From NCBI RefSeq assembly GCF_020966635.1, contig NZ_JAJKFQ010000005.1:186001-250000 (forward strand): a stretch of DNA of 64,000 bases, read 5' to 3'. Made by a program: the position numbers and the translations under genes. Below, piece after piece: positions 9,345 to 19,209 of the stretch (within the stretch, counting starts at the first letter, position 1; every line of letters begins with the position of its first letter). A model generated the notes under the pieces. The model saw only the letters and a list, made by a program, of their open reading frames with translations. It made no database searches and was not told the DNA's origin. The DNA comes from Stieleria sp. JC731 (GTDB taxonomy: Bacteria > Planctomycetota > Planctomycetia > Pirellulales > Pirellulaceae).

Positions 9345-12300
9345 ATGGCAGTTACGTCCAAGCGTCGTCTAATTCCAACTAGCATCCGTTACTTTGGAAG
9401 CGATCAAGGTGAATTTGAACTTCCCGATTTGACCGCTTTGCAAACGGCTTCCTACAAAGAATTTTTGCAGGAAGGCGTCGGCCAAGGAGAGCGTGTCGAC
9501 AAGGGTTTGGAGAGCGTGCTGCGCGAGATCTTCCCGATCTCAAGCTATGACGGAAACATTACGCTCGATTACCTTCGGTACGAGCTCGGTAAGCCACGTT
9601 ACACCAGCCAAGAATGCCGTCAGTTGCGTCTGACCTACGGCATGCCACTGCGTATCTGGCTGCGTTTGAATCGTGAAGAGCCACACGAGGAAGAAGTCTA
9701 TCTCGGCGACATGCCGATCATGATGGGCGGTGGTGAATTCATCATCAACGGTGCCGAGCGTGTTGTCGTTAGCCAGCTTCACCGTTCGCCCGGTGTCGAC
9801 TTTGTTTGGGACACTGACACCACAACCGACCGAAAGCTCCCCTCGTGCCGGGTGATTCCCGAGCGTGGTAGCTGGGTCGAGTTTAACGTGACCAAGAAGG
9901 ACTCGTTGACCGTCCGGATTGACCAGAGTGGTAAGTTTGCAGCAACGACTCTGCTGCGTGCGATGGACCCCAAGTATTCCACCGATGCGGATATCTTGCA
10001 GGCGTTCTACCCAACCCGAACCGAAACGCTCAGCGGTATCGAAAGCGCCGTCGCCCTTGAGGGTAAGATCGCCGTCGATGACGTCGTTTACCCATCCGAA
10101 AGCGAGCGAGCTGGCGAAATCATCATCGAAGCGGCTCACCGGATTTCCAAAGAAGTCGCGGAGACGATTTGCACCGCAGGTGTGACCAGTGCCGAAATCA
10201 TGGATGCGCCAAAGGTGCCCGTGATCTTCAATACCCTGATGGAAGACAACACTGCCAGCCACGAAGAAGCGTTGCTGCGTATCTACCAGCGTTTGCGTCC
10301 GGGTAACCCGCCGCAATTGGAAAAAGCGCGTGTGTTGTTCGAAGAAAAGTTCTACGACGACAACCGCTACCGTTTGGGTAAGGTCGGTCGTTTCCGCTTG
10401 AACCGTAAACTGGATTTGGGCGTCAGCGAAGAAGTCATGACGCTGCGTCCGGAAGACATCATCGAATCGATCCGCTACCTGATTGACCTGTTCGATCCAG
10501 ACAGCAACGCCGAGATCGACGACATCGACCACTTGGGTAACCGACGTCTACGCACGATCGACGAACTTGCTTGTGAAGAACTACGCAAAGGTTTCTTGAA
10601 GCTGCGTCGTACCGTTCAAGAACGGATGAGCGTCAAAGATGCTCAAGACATGACCCCTCGTTCGCTGATCAATCCAAAGAGCGTTTCGGCGGCGATCGAT
10701 TTCTTCTTCGGTCGTGGCGAACTTTCACAGGTTGTCGACCAGACAAACCCGCTTAGCCAGTTGACCCACGAACGTCGACTTTCGGCTCTCGGTCCTGGTG
10801 GTCTGAACCGTAAACGTGCGGGCTTCGAAGTTCGTGACGTTCACATTTCTCACTACGGCCGTATTTGCCCGATTGAGACTCCTGAAGGTACGAACATTGG
10901 TCTGATCAGTTCGTTGGCGATCTACGCCGGCGTCGATGATTACGGCTTCTTGATCACGCCATACCGCTGCGTGAAAGAAGGTATCGTGACCGACGAAGTC
11001 GTTTGGTTACGTGCCGACGAAGAAAACGAAGCGTACATCGCACCGGCCGATACCGAGCTGAGTGACCGGGCGCTCGTTTCTGGTCCGAACATGATCGCTC
11101 GTTTCCGCAGTGACTTCCAGATCGTTCTGCCGACTCAGGTGAACTACATGGACGTCGCGCCGAGCCAGATGGTCGGCGTCTCCGCGGGCTTGATCCCCTT
11201 CTTGGAGCACGACGATGCGAACCGTGCGTTGATGGGGTCGAACATGCAGCGGCAAGCCGTGCCGCTATTGGTTGCCGAGCCTCCAATCGTCGGAACCGGG
11301 ATGGAACGCGAAGTTGCGCGAAACAGCGCGATGGTCGTTCGAGCACGTCGTGCCGGCAAAGTCACCTATGTTGACTCCTGCCGAATCGAAATCGGTAGCG
11401 ACCACTACGAGCTGAAAAAGTACCAGGGACTTAACGAGCGTACTTGCCAAAACCAAAAGCCACTGGTCCGACTTGGCGAAGAAGTTCAAGAAGGTCAGAT
11501 CATCGCTGACGGTGCGGCAACACGCGATGGTGAATTGGCACTGGGCCGAAACGTCTTGGTCGGATTCATGTCATTCGACGGATTTAACTACGAAGACGCG
11601 ATCATCATCAGCGAAGAGTTGGTGCGGAACGACACCTATACCTCGATTCACATCGAGGACTTTGATGTCGAAATCCGTGAAACCAAGCTCGGCCGCGAAG
11701 AGTTCACTCGTGACATTCCGAACGTTAGCGAAAAAGCACTTCGCAACTTGGATGAAAGCGGGATCGTCCGAGTCGGTACTTACGTCAAGCCAGGCGACAT
11801 CTTGGTCGGTAAGGTCAGCCCCAAGAGCAAGACCGAACTGACACCAGAAGAAAAACTGTTGCACGCGATCTTCGGTCGTGCCGGTGAAGACGTCAAAAAC
11901 GATTCGCTAGAAGTCCCATCGGGCATCGAAGGCATCGTCATCGATACCCACAAATTCTCTCGTCGTATGAGCTTGAGCGAAGACGAGCGAAAGGAATTCG
12001 AACGCGAACTGAAAGAGGTCGAAGCGGTTGGCAATGGCGAAATCGCTAGCACCTTCGAATCTTTGGTCCGTGACTTGGAAGAAGCTGCCGGCACAAAACT
12101 GAAGGATTCGACCGGAACGCCTTTGGCGGACGGGCAAGATCCGAAGTTCGTCGCCGAACGCGCGATCGCTTTCCGATTGGATCACGTCCTCGGTCAAGTG
12201 AAGGGTGAAGACAACATCGCGGCTGTCGAGAAGGTCTTTAAGGCCCAATGGCGAAACGTTGAATCGGCGATCGATCAGCGCGATCGTAAGCTCAATAGCA

Positions 12301-13067
12301 TGAAACGCGGTGATGAGCTTCGCAGTGGCGTTCTGCAAATGGCCAAGGTCTACATCGCGACGAAGCGAGTCATCAGTGTCGGTGACAAGATGGCTGGCCG
12401 TCACGGTAACAAGGGTGTGATCTCCAAGATCCTCCCGATTGCGGATATGCCTTTCCTTCCCGACGGAACGCCTCTGCAAATCCTGTTGAACCCGCTAGGG
12501 GTACCTAGCCGGATGAACGTGGGGCAGATTTTGGAAACTCACCTCGGTTGGGCCGGTGCGAAGCTTGGCTTCCAGTCGATCACGCCTGTCTTCAACGGTG
12601 CAAACGAAGAAGACATCAATGAAGCACTCGACGAAGCGGGACTGCCACGCCACGGTAAGGTTCGTCTGATCGATGGACGAACCGGTGAACCGATGGAGCA
12701 GGAAACGACCGTCGGATACATCTACATGCTGAAACTACACCACTTGGTTGACGACAAGGTACACGCCCGAAGCACCGGGCCGTACTCGTTGATCACGCAG
12801 CAACCGCTTGGCGGAAAGGCTCGATTCGGTGGTCAGCGTTTCGGGGAAATGGAAGTTTGGGCTCTGGAGGCCTACGGTGCCGCGTACATCTTGCAAGAGC
12901 TTTTGACCGTCAAGAGCGACGACGTCGAAGGCCGTACCAAGATCTACGAATCGATGGTCAAGGGAGAAAACACCCTCGAGGCAGGCACGCCAGCCAGCTT
13001 CGACGTTTTGACCAACGAGATCCGAGGACTCGCGTTGAACATGCAACTGGAGAAGCGGCCGATCTAG
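9345..13067 (+). CDS. rpoB: RNA polymerase beta subunit
   Basis: 1240 residues from ATG 9345, which opens [18 protein letters not shown]; an AGGAG lies 12 bases upstream. The frame is open to ATG 9267, but the extra 26 residues lack similarity to RpoB. Seen in order: the beta N-terminus ([18 protein letters not shown]), [10 protein letters not shown], the fork and rifampicin region ([20 protein letters not shown], then [10 protein letters not shown]), [72 protein letters not shown], the switch region [20 protein letters not shown], and the C-terminal [20 protein letters not shown]. The rifampicin pocket keeps the Asp, His and Ser equivalent to E. coli 516, 526 and 531 but has Val-Val where E. 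coli has Phe514-Met515. rpoC follows after 206 bp. Confidence 0.97.
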   Translation: MAVTSKRRLIPTSIRYFGSDQGEFELPDLTALQTASYKEFLQEGVGQGERVDKGLESVLREIFPISSYDGNITLDYLRYELGKPRYTSQECRQLRLTYGMPLRIWLRLNREEPHEEEVYLGDMPIMMGGGEFIINGAERVVVSQLHRSPGVDFVWDTDTTTDRKLPSCRVIPERGSWVEFNVTKKDSLTVRIDQSGKFAATTLLRAMDPKYSTDADILQAFYPTRTETLSGIESAVALEGKIAVDDVVYPSESERAGEIIIEAAHRISKEVAETICTAGVTSAEIMDAPKVPVIFNTLMEDNTASHEEALLRIYQRLRPGNPPQLEKARVLFEEKFYDDNRYRLGKVGRFRLNRKLDLGVSEEVMTLRPEDIIESIRYLIDLFDPDSNAEIDDIDHLGNRRLRTIDELACEELRKGFLKLRRTVQERMSVKDAQDMTPRSLINPKSVSAAIDFFFGRGELSQVVDQTNPLSQLTHERRLSALGPGGLNRKRAGFEVRDVHISHYGRICPIETPEGTNIGLISSLAIYAGVDDYGFLITPYRCVKEGIVTDEVVWLRADEENEAYIAPADTELSDRALVSGPNMIARFRSDFQIVLPTQVNYMDVAPSQMVGVSAGLIPFLEHDDANRALMGSNMQRQAVPLLVAEPPIVGTGMEREVARNSAMVVRARRAGKVTYVDSCRIEIGSDHYELKKYQGLNERTCQNQKPLVRLGEEVQEGQIIADGAATRDGELALGRNVLVGFMSFDGFNYEDAIIISEELVRNDTYTSIHIEDFDVEIRETKLGREEFTRDIPNVSEKALRNLDESGIVRVGTYVKPGDILVGKVSPKSKTELTPEEKLLHAIFGRAGEDVKNDSLEVPSGIEGIVIDTHKFSRRMSLSEDERKEFERELKEVEAVGNGEIASTFESLVRDLEEAAGTKLKDSTGTPLADGQDPKFVAERAIAFRLDHVLGQVKGEDNIAAVEKVFKAQWRNVESAIDQRDRKLNSMKRGDELRSGVLQMAKVYIATKRVISVGDKMAGRHGNKGVISKILPIADMPFLPDGTPLQILLNPLGVPSRMNVGQILETHLGWAGAKLGFQSITPVFNGANEEDINEALDEAGLPRHGKVRLIDGRTGEPMEQETTVGYIYMLKLHHLVDDKVHARSTGPYSLITQQPLGGKARFGGQRFGEMEVWALEAYGAAYILQELLTVKSDDVEGRTKIYESMVKGENTLEAGTPASFDVLTNEIRGLALNMQLEKRPI

Positions 13068-13123
13068 TCGCACCACGTCGATGATCGCCGCCGGTAATCG
13101 GCCATAGGCGATCAAAAAATAGC

Positions 13124-13149
13124 GGTCGCAATCGATCACGATTGCGACC
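13124..13149 (+). promoter_or_regulatory. Perfect 11 bp hairpin in the rpoB-rpoC intergenic region
   Basis: GGTCGCAATCG (13124-13134), loop ATCA, CGATTGCGACC (13139-13149). No T-run follows, so it is not a simple intrinsic terminator. A transcript-stability, RNase-processing or attenuation element is possible. The structure is seen directly; the role is inference. Confidence 0.55.
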
Positions 13150-13273
13150 CGGGACCCCAGAACGGTTCCACGACAAACCCGATGCCCGCAAGCCGATTAC
13201 GGAACTGACTTGCGAGCTTCATTTCAACCGAAAACCAATAGCTAAACCGCTTACTGCTAAAGGCTCACATATC

Positions 13274-16200
13274 ATGTCGATTGGCGAAACCAGCAACTAC
13301 GATCGCATCAACGACTACGCTTCGGTACGGATTTCGTTGGCGCGGCCGCAGGACATCAAGAGTTGGTCGTTCGGCGAAGTCAAGAAGCCCGAAACCATTA
13401 ACTACCGGACCTACCGTCCTGAAAAAGACGGTCTGTTCTGTGAACGTATCTTTGGCCCAGAAAAAGACTGGGAATGTGCCTGCGGTAAATATCGCGGCAT
13501 GAAATACAAAGGCATGATCTGTGACCGCTGTGGTGTGAAAGTCACTCACAGCCGCGTTCGTCGTAAACGCATGGGGCACATCGATCTGGCCGCACCGGTC
13601 GTTCACATCTGGTTCTTCAAGGCCATGCCATCACGGCTTGGTAACCTGCTGAACATGAAGACCAGTTCGCTAGAAAAGGTCATCTACTTCCAAGACTACG
13701 TCGTGATCGATCCAGGTCAGACGGATCTGGAACACCAGCAACTGCTGACCGAAGAAGAATTCCGCGCCGCACGTGCGCAGTACGGTGTTGGCTCCTTTGA
13801 AGCCGACATGGGTGCTGAAGCCGTTCGCAAGCTGCTCAACCAATTGGACCTGGTCCAGTTGTCTGAACAGTTGCGTGTCGAACTGGATGAAACCGGTAGC
13901 AAGCAGAAAAAGAAAGACCTGACGAACCGTCTGAAAATCGTCGAGTCGATCCGTGACAGCGACAATCGTCCCGAGTGGATGGTTCTTGACGTCATCCCTG
14001 TCATTCCTCCCGACTTGCGTCCTCTGGTTCTGCTCGACAGCGGAAACTTCGCGACCAGCGATCTGAATGACCTTTATCGCCGGATCATCAACCGGAACAA
14101 CCGACTGCGTAAGCTAGTCGACTTGAACGCTCCCGAAGTCATCATCCGAAACGAAAAGCGGATGTTGCAACAGTCGGTCGACGCTCTGTTTGACAACAAC
14201 CGTTGTAAACGTCCTGTCCTTGGATCCTCCAACCGTCCGCTGAAATCGCTGACGGACATGATCAAAGGTAAGCAGGGTCGATTCCGTGAAAACCTACTCG
14301 GTAAACGCGTCGATTACTCGGCACGTTCGGTCATCGTTGTCGGTCCACGTTTGAAGCTGCACCAATGTGGTCTGCCAAAGAAGATCGCTTTGGAACTGTA
14401 TCAGCCCTTCATCATTCGTCGGCTCAAAGAGCTCGGCCACGCTGACACGATCAAGTCGGCCAAGAAGATGCTGGAGCGAAAGGACGAGGAAGTCTGGGAT
14501 ATCCTGGAACAGGTTATCACCAATCACCCAGTTCTGTTGAACCGTGCTCCGACGTTGCACCGGATGGGGATTCAAGCTTTCGAACCGACCTTGGTCGAAG
14601 GCAACGCGATCAACCTGCACCCGCTGGTTTGTAAAGGTTTCAACGCTGACTTCGACGGCGACCAGATGGCGGTTCACTTGCCGCTTTCGATCGAAGCTCA
14701 GGTCGAAGCTCACACGTTGATGATGAGTACCAACAACGTCTTCGCGCCGTCCAATGGTAAGCCGATTATGAGTCCTTCGCAGGACATCGTGATGGGTTGC
14801 TACTATATGACGTGCGATTTACCTGGCCGAAAGGGTGAAGGCATGACCTTCAGTGGATACGACGAAGTCGAGTTCGCGTATGCACAAGGCACCGTCGATT
14901 TGCACGCACGCATCAAGATGCGTTTGCCACGTCACCAGCGTCTCAAGACGGAAAACGGCGACGGCAAATACGGCGAAGTCATCGAAACAACGCCCGGTCG
15001 CGTTCGCTTCAACGAAATGCTTCCCGACGGGATGGATTTCTACAACCGAGCGATGCGAAGTGGTGACTTGGCAAGTGTGATTAGTGACTGCTACCAGCGA
15101 TTGGGACGCCGTCAAACGATTCACTTGCTTGACGACATGATGCAGATGGGCTTCCGCGAATCGACTCGCAGTGGTCTGTCGTTCGGTACCGATGACTTGG
15201 TGACGCCGGACTCGAAAACCGGCTTCATCAAGGATGCCGAAAAAGAAGTCATGCGTCTGAAGAAAGACTATGACCGTGGTCTGATGGGTAACGACGAACG
15301 TTACCAAATGGTTCTTGACGAATGGACCAAGGCTCGTGAATTGATCACGACCGACATGATGGCCGCGATGGAAAGCGATACCCGTAAAGGCGACTGGTAT
15401 ATCAACCCCGTCTTCTTGATGAGTCACTCTGGTGCTCGGGGTGGTATCGCTCAGATTCGTCAGTTGGCCGGGATGCGTGGTCTGATGGCGAAGCCAACCG
15501 GTGAAATCATTGAGACCCCGATTAAGGCGAACTTCCGAGAAGGCCTCTCGGTACTGGAATACTTCAGTTCGACGCACGGTGCTCGTAAGGGTCTGGCCGA
15601 TACCGCATTGAAGACGGCGGACAGTGGCTACCTAACACGTAAGCTTGCCGACGTTGCGCAGAACGTTGTGATCACGATGGACGACTGTAACACCACGCAG
15701 GGCATCACCAAGGGTGTTGTTTATCGCGGTGAAAAGGTCGAAGTCCGCTTGGCCGATTCGATCAATGGTCGTGTCAGTCGTAAGTCGATCGTTAACCCGG
15801 TCACCGACGAAGTCATCGTCAGCGAAAACGAGATGATCACTCCAGAGATCGCTCGTAAGATTGAACAAATGGGCTTGGAAAAACTGCAAGTCCGTTCGCC
15901 GATGACCTGCGACGCTCCGCTTGGTGTTTGCCGACGTTGCTACGGGATGGACATGTCGACCGGTGCAATGGTCGAAGAAGGCATGGCTGTCGGTATCATC
16001 GCGGCACAGTCGATCGGTGAACCCGGTACTCAGCTAACCATGCGTACCTTCCACATCGGTGGTTCGGTAAGTAAGGAAATGCAGCAGTCCGACATCAAGA
16101 GTAAGAAGTCGGGTGAGGTTCGTCTGACGCGGATCCGTGCGGTTGAGAATAAAGACGGACGCTTGGTCGTTCTTACCCGTAACGGCGAAATTGCGTTGGT

Positions 16201-17671
16201 CGATGATCGCGGCCGTGAATTCGAAAGCTATCCAATTCCGACCGGTTCGATCCTATTGGTCTCCGACGGCCAAAAGGTGAATCCAGGCGAAACCCTTTGC
16301 GAGTGGAACCCCTACTCGGTGCCGATCCTTTCGGAAGTTTCCGGTAAGGTGCGCTTCGAAGACATCGTCGAAGGCGAAACCGTTCGAAGTGAGCGTGAAG
16401 CGTCCGGTAAAAACCGCTTGGTCGTTGTCGATCACAAGGGTGATTTGCACCCACAGATCGTTGTCGAAGACAACACCGGAAAGGCTCTGAACGTCCAGTT
16501 CCTACCAGAGCGTGCGACCATTTCGGTTACCGACGGCCAAGAGATTGTTCCTGGTACCGTCCTCGCTGAAATCCCACGTGACAGCGGTGGTGTTTCGGAT
16601 ATCACCGGTGGTCTGCCTCGGGTGACCGAGATCTTTGAAGCTCGTAAGCCAAAGGATCCTGCGATCATCGCGGAGATCGACGGTGAAGTCGAAATCCTGC
16701 CTGAGAAGAAACGTGGTAAGACCACCTTGTTGGTCCGCAGCGAATCGGGCATCGAGCGTGAGCACATGATTCCAACCGGTAAGCACTTCTTGGTGCACAC
16801 CGGCGACATCGTCCGTGCAGGTCAGTCGTTGGTTGACGGACCGCTGGTTCCTCACGATATCTTGCGTGTTTCGGGTGAAGAAGCCGTACAGCAGTACCTC
16901 TTGCACGAAATCCAGCAGGTCTATCAAGCTCAGAAGGTAGAGATCAACGATAAGCACTGCGAAATCATCATCGCCCGCATGTTGCGTAAGGTGAAAGTTG
17001 AATCGCCCGGCGATACCAACTTGCTTCCAGGCTTGGTGATCGACCGGTTCCAGTTCCGTCATGCCAACCAGGAATTGACCAAGTGCATGAAGGTGGCTGA
17101 TGCTGGTGACAGTGATTACACCGAAGGCGTCATCATTCCGAAGGAATTGTTCGAAGAGACGAATGCCAAGATCGAAGCCCAAGGCGGCTCACCGATGAAG
17201 GGCAAACGTCCGAAGAAGGCAACCGCAAGTACTCAGTTGCTGGGTATTACCAAGGCGGCCGTTCAGTCGAACTCGTTCATCTCGGCCGCGTCGTTCCAAG
17301 AAACCACCAAGGTTCTTACCGAGGCTGCATTGGCCGGAAAGGTCGACAAGTTGGTCGGTCTGAAAGAGAACGTGATCCTTGGTCACTTGATTCCTGCGGG
17401 TACCGGTTTCCGTGTCTTCCAGGAGTCGGAAGTCAACTATCGCCCTGACGTCATTCCCGAGGACTTCGGTGCCGGAGCAACCAACTTGGTTGAGGACTTC
17501 CCGCTGCTGAACGACGGTGACGCGGCACTGGGAGCGAGCCCAATGGATAGTCCAAGTCAAATGGATCAGGACGCGACACGCTTGATGGGTGGAGCGAATC
17601 CGACCTTGGCCGACACCGGTGAGCAACCGCCAACGATCGGCGGAAGCGATTTCCCACCAATCGGCGAATAG
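13274..17671 (+). CDS. rpoC: RNA polymerase beta' subunit
   Basis: 1465 residues from ATG 13274 ([20 protein letters not shown]). The longer frame from 13142 adds 44 unrelated residues. Seen: zinc-finger Cys in [23 protein letters not shown], the [16 protein letters not shown] segment, rudder and switch region ([20 protein letters not shown]), the catalytic Mg site [12 protein letters not shown], the bridge helix and trigger loop region ([25 protein letters not shown]), the second zinc site [13 protein letters not shown], and [21 protein letters not shown]. About 60 residues longer than E. coli RpoC. The acidic C-terminal tail (after about residue 1410) is Asp-, Gly- and Pro-rich and variable. 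Probably co-transcribed with rpoB. Confidence 0.97.
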   Translation: MSIGETSNYDRINDYASVRISLARPQDIKSWSFGEVKKPETINYRTYRPEKDGLFCERIFGPEKDWECACGKYRGMKYKGMICDRCGVKVTHSRVRRKRMGHIDLAAPVVHIWFFKAMPSRLGNLLNMKTSSLEKVIYFQDYVVIDPGQTDLEHQQLLTEEEFRAARAQYGVGSFEADMGAEAVRKLLNQLDLVQLSEQLRVELDETGSKQKKKDLTNRLKIVESIRDSDNRPEWMVLDVIPVIPPDLRPLVLLDSGNFATSDLNDLYRRIINRNNRLRKLVDLNAPEVIIRNEKRMLQQSVDALFDNNRCKRPVLGSSNRPLKSLTDMIKGKQGRFRENLLGKRVDYSARSVIVVGPRLKLHQCGLPKKIALELYQPFIIRRLKELGHADTIKSAKKMLERKDEEVWDILEQVITNHPVLLNRAPTLHRMGIQAFEPTLVEGNAINLHPLVCKGFNADFDGDQMAVHLPLSIEAQVEAHTLMMSTNNVFAPSNGKPIMSPSQDIVMGCYYMTCDLPGRKGEGMTFSGYDEVEFAYAQGTVDLHARIKMRLPRHQRLKTENGDGKYGEVIETTPGRVRFNEMLPDGMDFYNRAMRSGDLASVISDCYQRLGRRQTIHLLDDMMQMGFRESTRSGLSFGTDDLVTPDSKTGFIKDAEKEVMRLKKDYDRGLMGNDERYQMVLDEWTKARELITTDMMAAMESDTRKGDWYINPVFLMSHSGARGGIAQIRQLAGMRGLMAKPTGEIIETPIKANFREGLSVLEYFSSTHGARKGLADTALKTADSGYLTRKLADVAQNVVITMDDCNTTQGITKGVVYRGEKVEVRLADSINGRVSRKSIVNPVTDEVIVSENEMITPEIARKIEQMGLEKLQVRSPMTCDAPLGVCRRCYGMDMSTGAMVEEGMAVGIIAAQSIGEPGTQLTMRTFHIGGSVSKEMQQSDIKSKKSGEVRLTRIRAVENKDGRLVVLTRNGEIALVDDRGREFESYPIPTGSILLVSDGQKVNPGETLCEWNPYSVPILSEVSGKVRFEDIVEGETVRSEREASGKNRLVVVDHKGDLHPQIVVEDNTGKALNVQFLPERATISVTDGQEIVPGTVLAEIPRDSGGVSDITGGLPRVTEIFEARKPKDPAIIAEIDGEVEILPEKKRGKTTLLVRSESGIEREHMIPTGKHFLVHTGDIVRAGQSLVDGPLVPHDILRVSGEEAVQQYLLHEIQQVYQAQKVEINDKHCEIIIARMLRKVKVESPGDTNLLPGLVIDRFQFRHANQELTKCMKVADAGDSDYTEGVIIPKELFEETNAKIEAQGGSPMKGKRPKKATASTQLLGITKAAVQSNSFISAASFQETTKVLTEAALAGKVDKLVGLKENVILGHLIPAGTGFRVFQESEVNYRPDVIPEDFGAGATNLVEDFPLLNDGDAALGASPMDSPSQMDQDATRLMGGANPTLADTGEQPPTIGGSDFPPIGE

Positions 17672-17703
17672 TTCTTCTGAACTAGTCTTGCCGATCAACA
17701 TAC

Positions 17704-17742
17704 AATCCCGTTCGTGTCATCGATGCGAGCGGGATTTTTTTT
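17704..17742 (+). terminator. Intrinsic terminator after rpoC
   Basis: AATCCCG (17704-17710) pairs with CGGGATT (17730-17736) and is followed directly by a run of T. It lies 33 bases after the rpoC stop codon, as expected for the end of the rpoBC transcript. Confidence 0.8.
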
Positions 17743-17925
17743 GGGCGGTACTGTTGGGCAGTTCGGGTGTGAAAATCAGTTCCCCTACCGCGTCTGGGCG
17801 ACGCATGCTTGGCCCAACCGAAAGCAAGTCAATTCGCGAACCAGCCTACCGTAGGGCGGTTCTTGATTATTGATGCCAGGCGGTACAATGTGCGTCACAA
17901 ACCACCCCTTCTTTAGGACACCTCC

Positions 17926-19086
17926 GTGAATTTGTCATCTCTGCCGACCGCGACAAAGGATCCCAACGAGCACGCGAAGCATGCGTTGGCTGATTACAAA
18001 TCCATGACCAGTGACGAGCTGGTCGCGCGGATCACGGCGGTACGGGAATCGTATGGCGATTCTTTATTGATTCTTGGCCATCACTACCAGCAAGACGAAG
18101 TCGTTGAGCACACGGACTTACGTGGTGACAGCTATCAACTGTCGCAGATGGCTGCCGAAAGTGATGCGTGTCGCACGATCGTTTTCTGCGGCGTTCACTT
18201 CATGGCCGAGACCGCAGATATCCTGGCGAATCGTCCCGAGAAACTGACCGAGCGAGGCGAGCGAGTCCGAGTGATCCTGCCGGACATGGCAGCGGGATGT
18301 TCGATGGCGGATATGGCAGCGATCAACCAAGTCGAAGCGGCTTGGCAAGACATGTCCGAGATCATTGATACAGAACGTGTCATCCCCGTCACATACATCA
18401 ACAGTGCCGCAAGCTTGAAGGCGTTCTGTGGACGCAATGGCGGAATCGTTTGTACCAGCAGCAATGCACAGGCCGTTTTGGAATGGGCATTTGAGCGTGG
18501 CGATCGAGTGTTCTTCTTTCCCGATCAGCATTTGGGACGGAACACATCCTTGAAGATGGGTATCACCGAAGATCAAATGCCCGTTTGGGATCCATACGAA
18601 CTAGAACTTGGCGGGAACGACGAGGCGGCGATTGAGAACAGCCGTGTGATCCTCTGGAAAGGACACTGCAGCGTTCACCAGATGTTCCGCCCCGAGCACG
18701 TCGAGATGTTCCGAAAGCAACATCCCGGAATCAAGATCTTGGTGCACCCCGAATGTCCTCGCAACGTCAATGACATTGCGGACCTGTCAGGAAGCACTGG
18801 CTACATCATCAAGGCTGTCCGTGAAGCAGCACCCGGAACCAAGTGGGCAATCGGTACCGAATTGCACTTGGTCAATCGATTGAAAGCGGAACATCCCGAG
18901 CAGGAAATCCACTTCTTGAGTCCCGTCGTTTGTATGTGTGCGACGATGTATCGAATCGACTTGCCACACCTGTGCTGGTCCTTAGAAAACCTTCGCGATG
19001 GAACTCCGGTCAACACGATCGAAGTTGACGAAGAGGTTTCCAAATGGAGCTTGGTTGCGCTCGAACGTATGCTGGCGGTCAAATAG
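17926..19086 (+). CDS. nadA: Quinolinate synthase A
   Basis: 386 residues. Condenses iminoaspartate with dihydroxyacetone phosphate to quinolinate in de novo NAD synthesis, using an oxygen-sensitive [4Fe-4S] cluster. Seen: ILGHHYQQDEVVEHTDLRGDSYQL near the N-terminus, FCGVHFMAETADIL, and the expected cluster cysteines Cys125 (AAGCSMAD), Cys248 (KGHCSVHQ) and Cys336 or Cys338 (PVVCMCATMYR). HPECPRNV and GTELHLVNRLK complete the three-fold pseudo-symmetric fold. No nadB or nadC is adjacent. The start GTG at 17926 follows a weak purine stretch; the first ~25 residues precede the conserved region. Confidence 0.95.
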   Translation: MNLSSLPTATKDPNEHAKHALADYKSMTSDELVARITAVRESYGDSLLILGHHYQQDEVVEHTDLRGDSYQLSQMAAESDACRTIVFCGVHFMAETADILANRPEKLTERGERVRVILPDMAAGCSMADMAAINQVEAAWQDMSEIIDTERVIPVTYINSAASLKAFCGRNGGIVCTSSNAQAVLEWAFERGDRVFFFPDQHLGRNTSLKMGITEDQMPVWDPYELELGGNDEAAIENSRVILWKGHCSVHQMFRPEHVEMFRKQHPGIKILVHPECPRNVNDIADLSGSTGYIIKAVREAAPGTKWAIGTELHLVNRLKAEHPEQEIHFLSPVVCMCATMYRIDLPHLCWSLENLRDGTPVNTIEVDEEVSKWSLVALERMLAVK

Positions 19087-19209
19087 ACGGGCAAAGCTAT
19101 CGAAGATTGGCTGAACAGCAAGGTCAGAAGCAGTCTGACCGCGTCCGATAGGCTCGATGAAACTCGCAAGCTCGATTTCGACTCTCCAACGCCTAGGAGA
19201 GCAATGTAA

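Noticed and set aside
9540-10532. 330-codon minus-strand frame inside rpoB
   Set aside because: Fully antisense to rpoB conserved regions; an artefact of codon bias. The same holds for the frames at 14819-15577 and 16502-17182 in rpoC.
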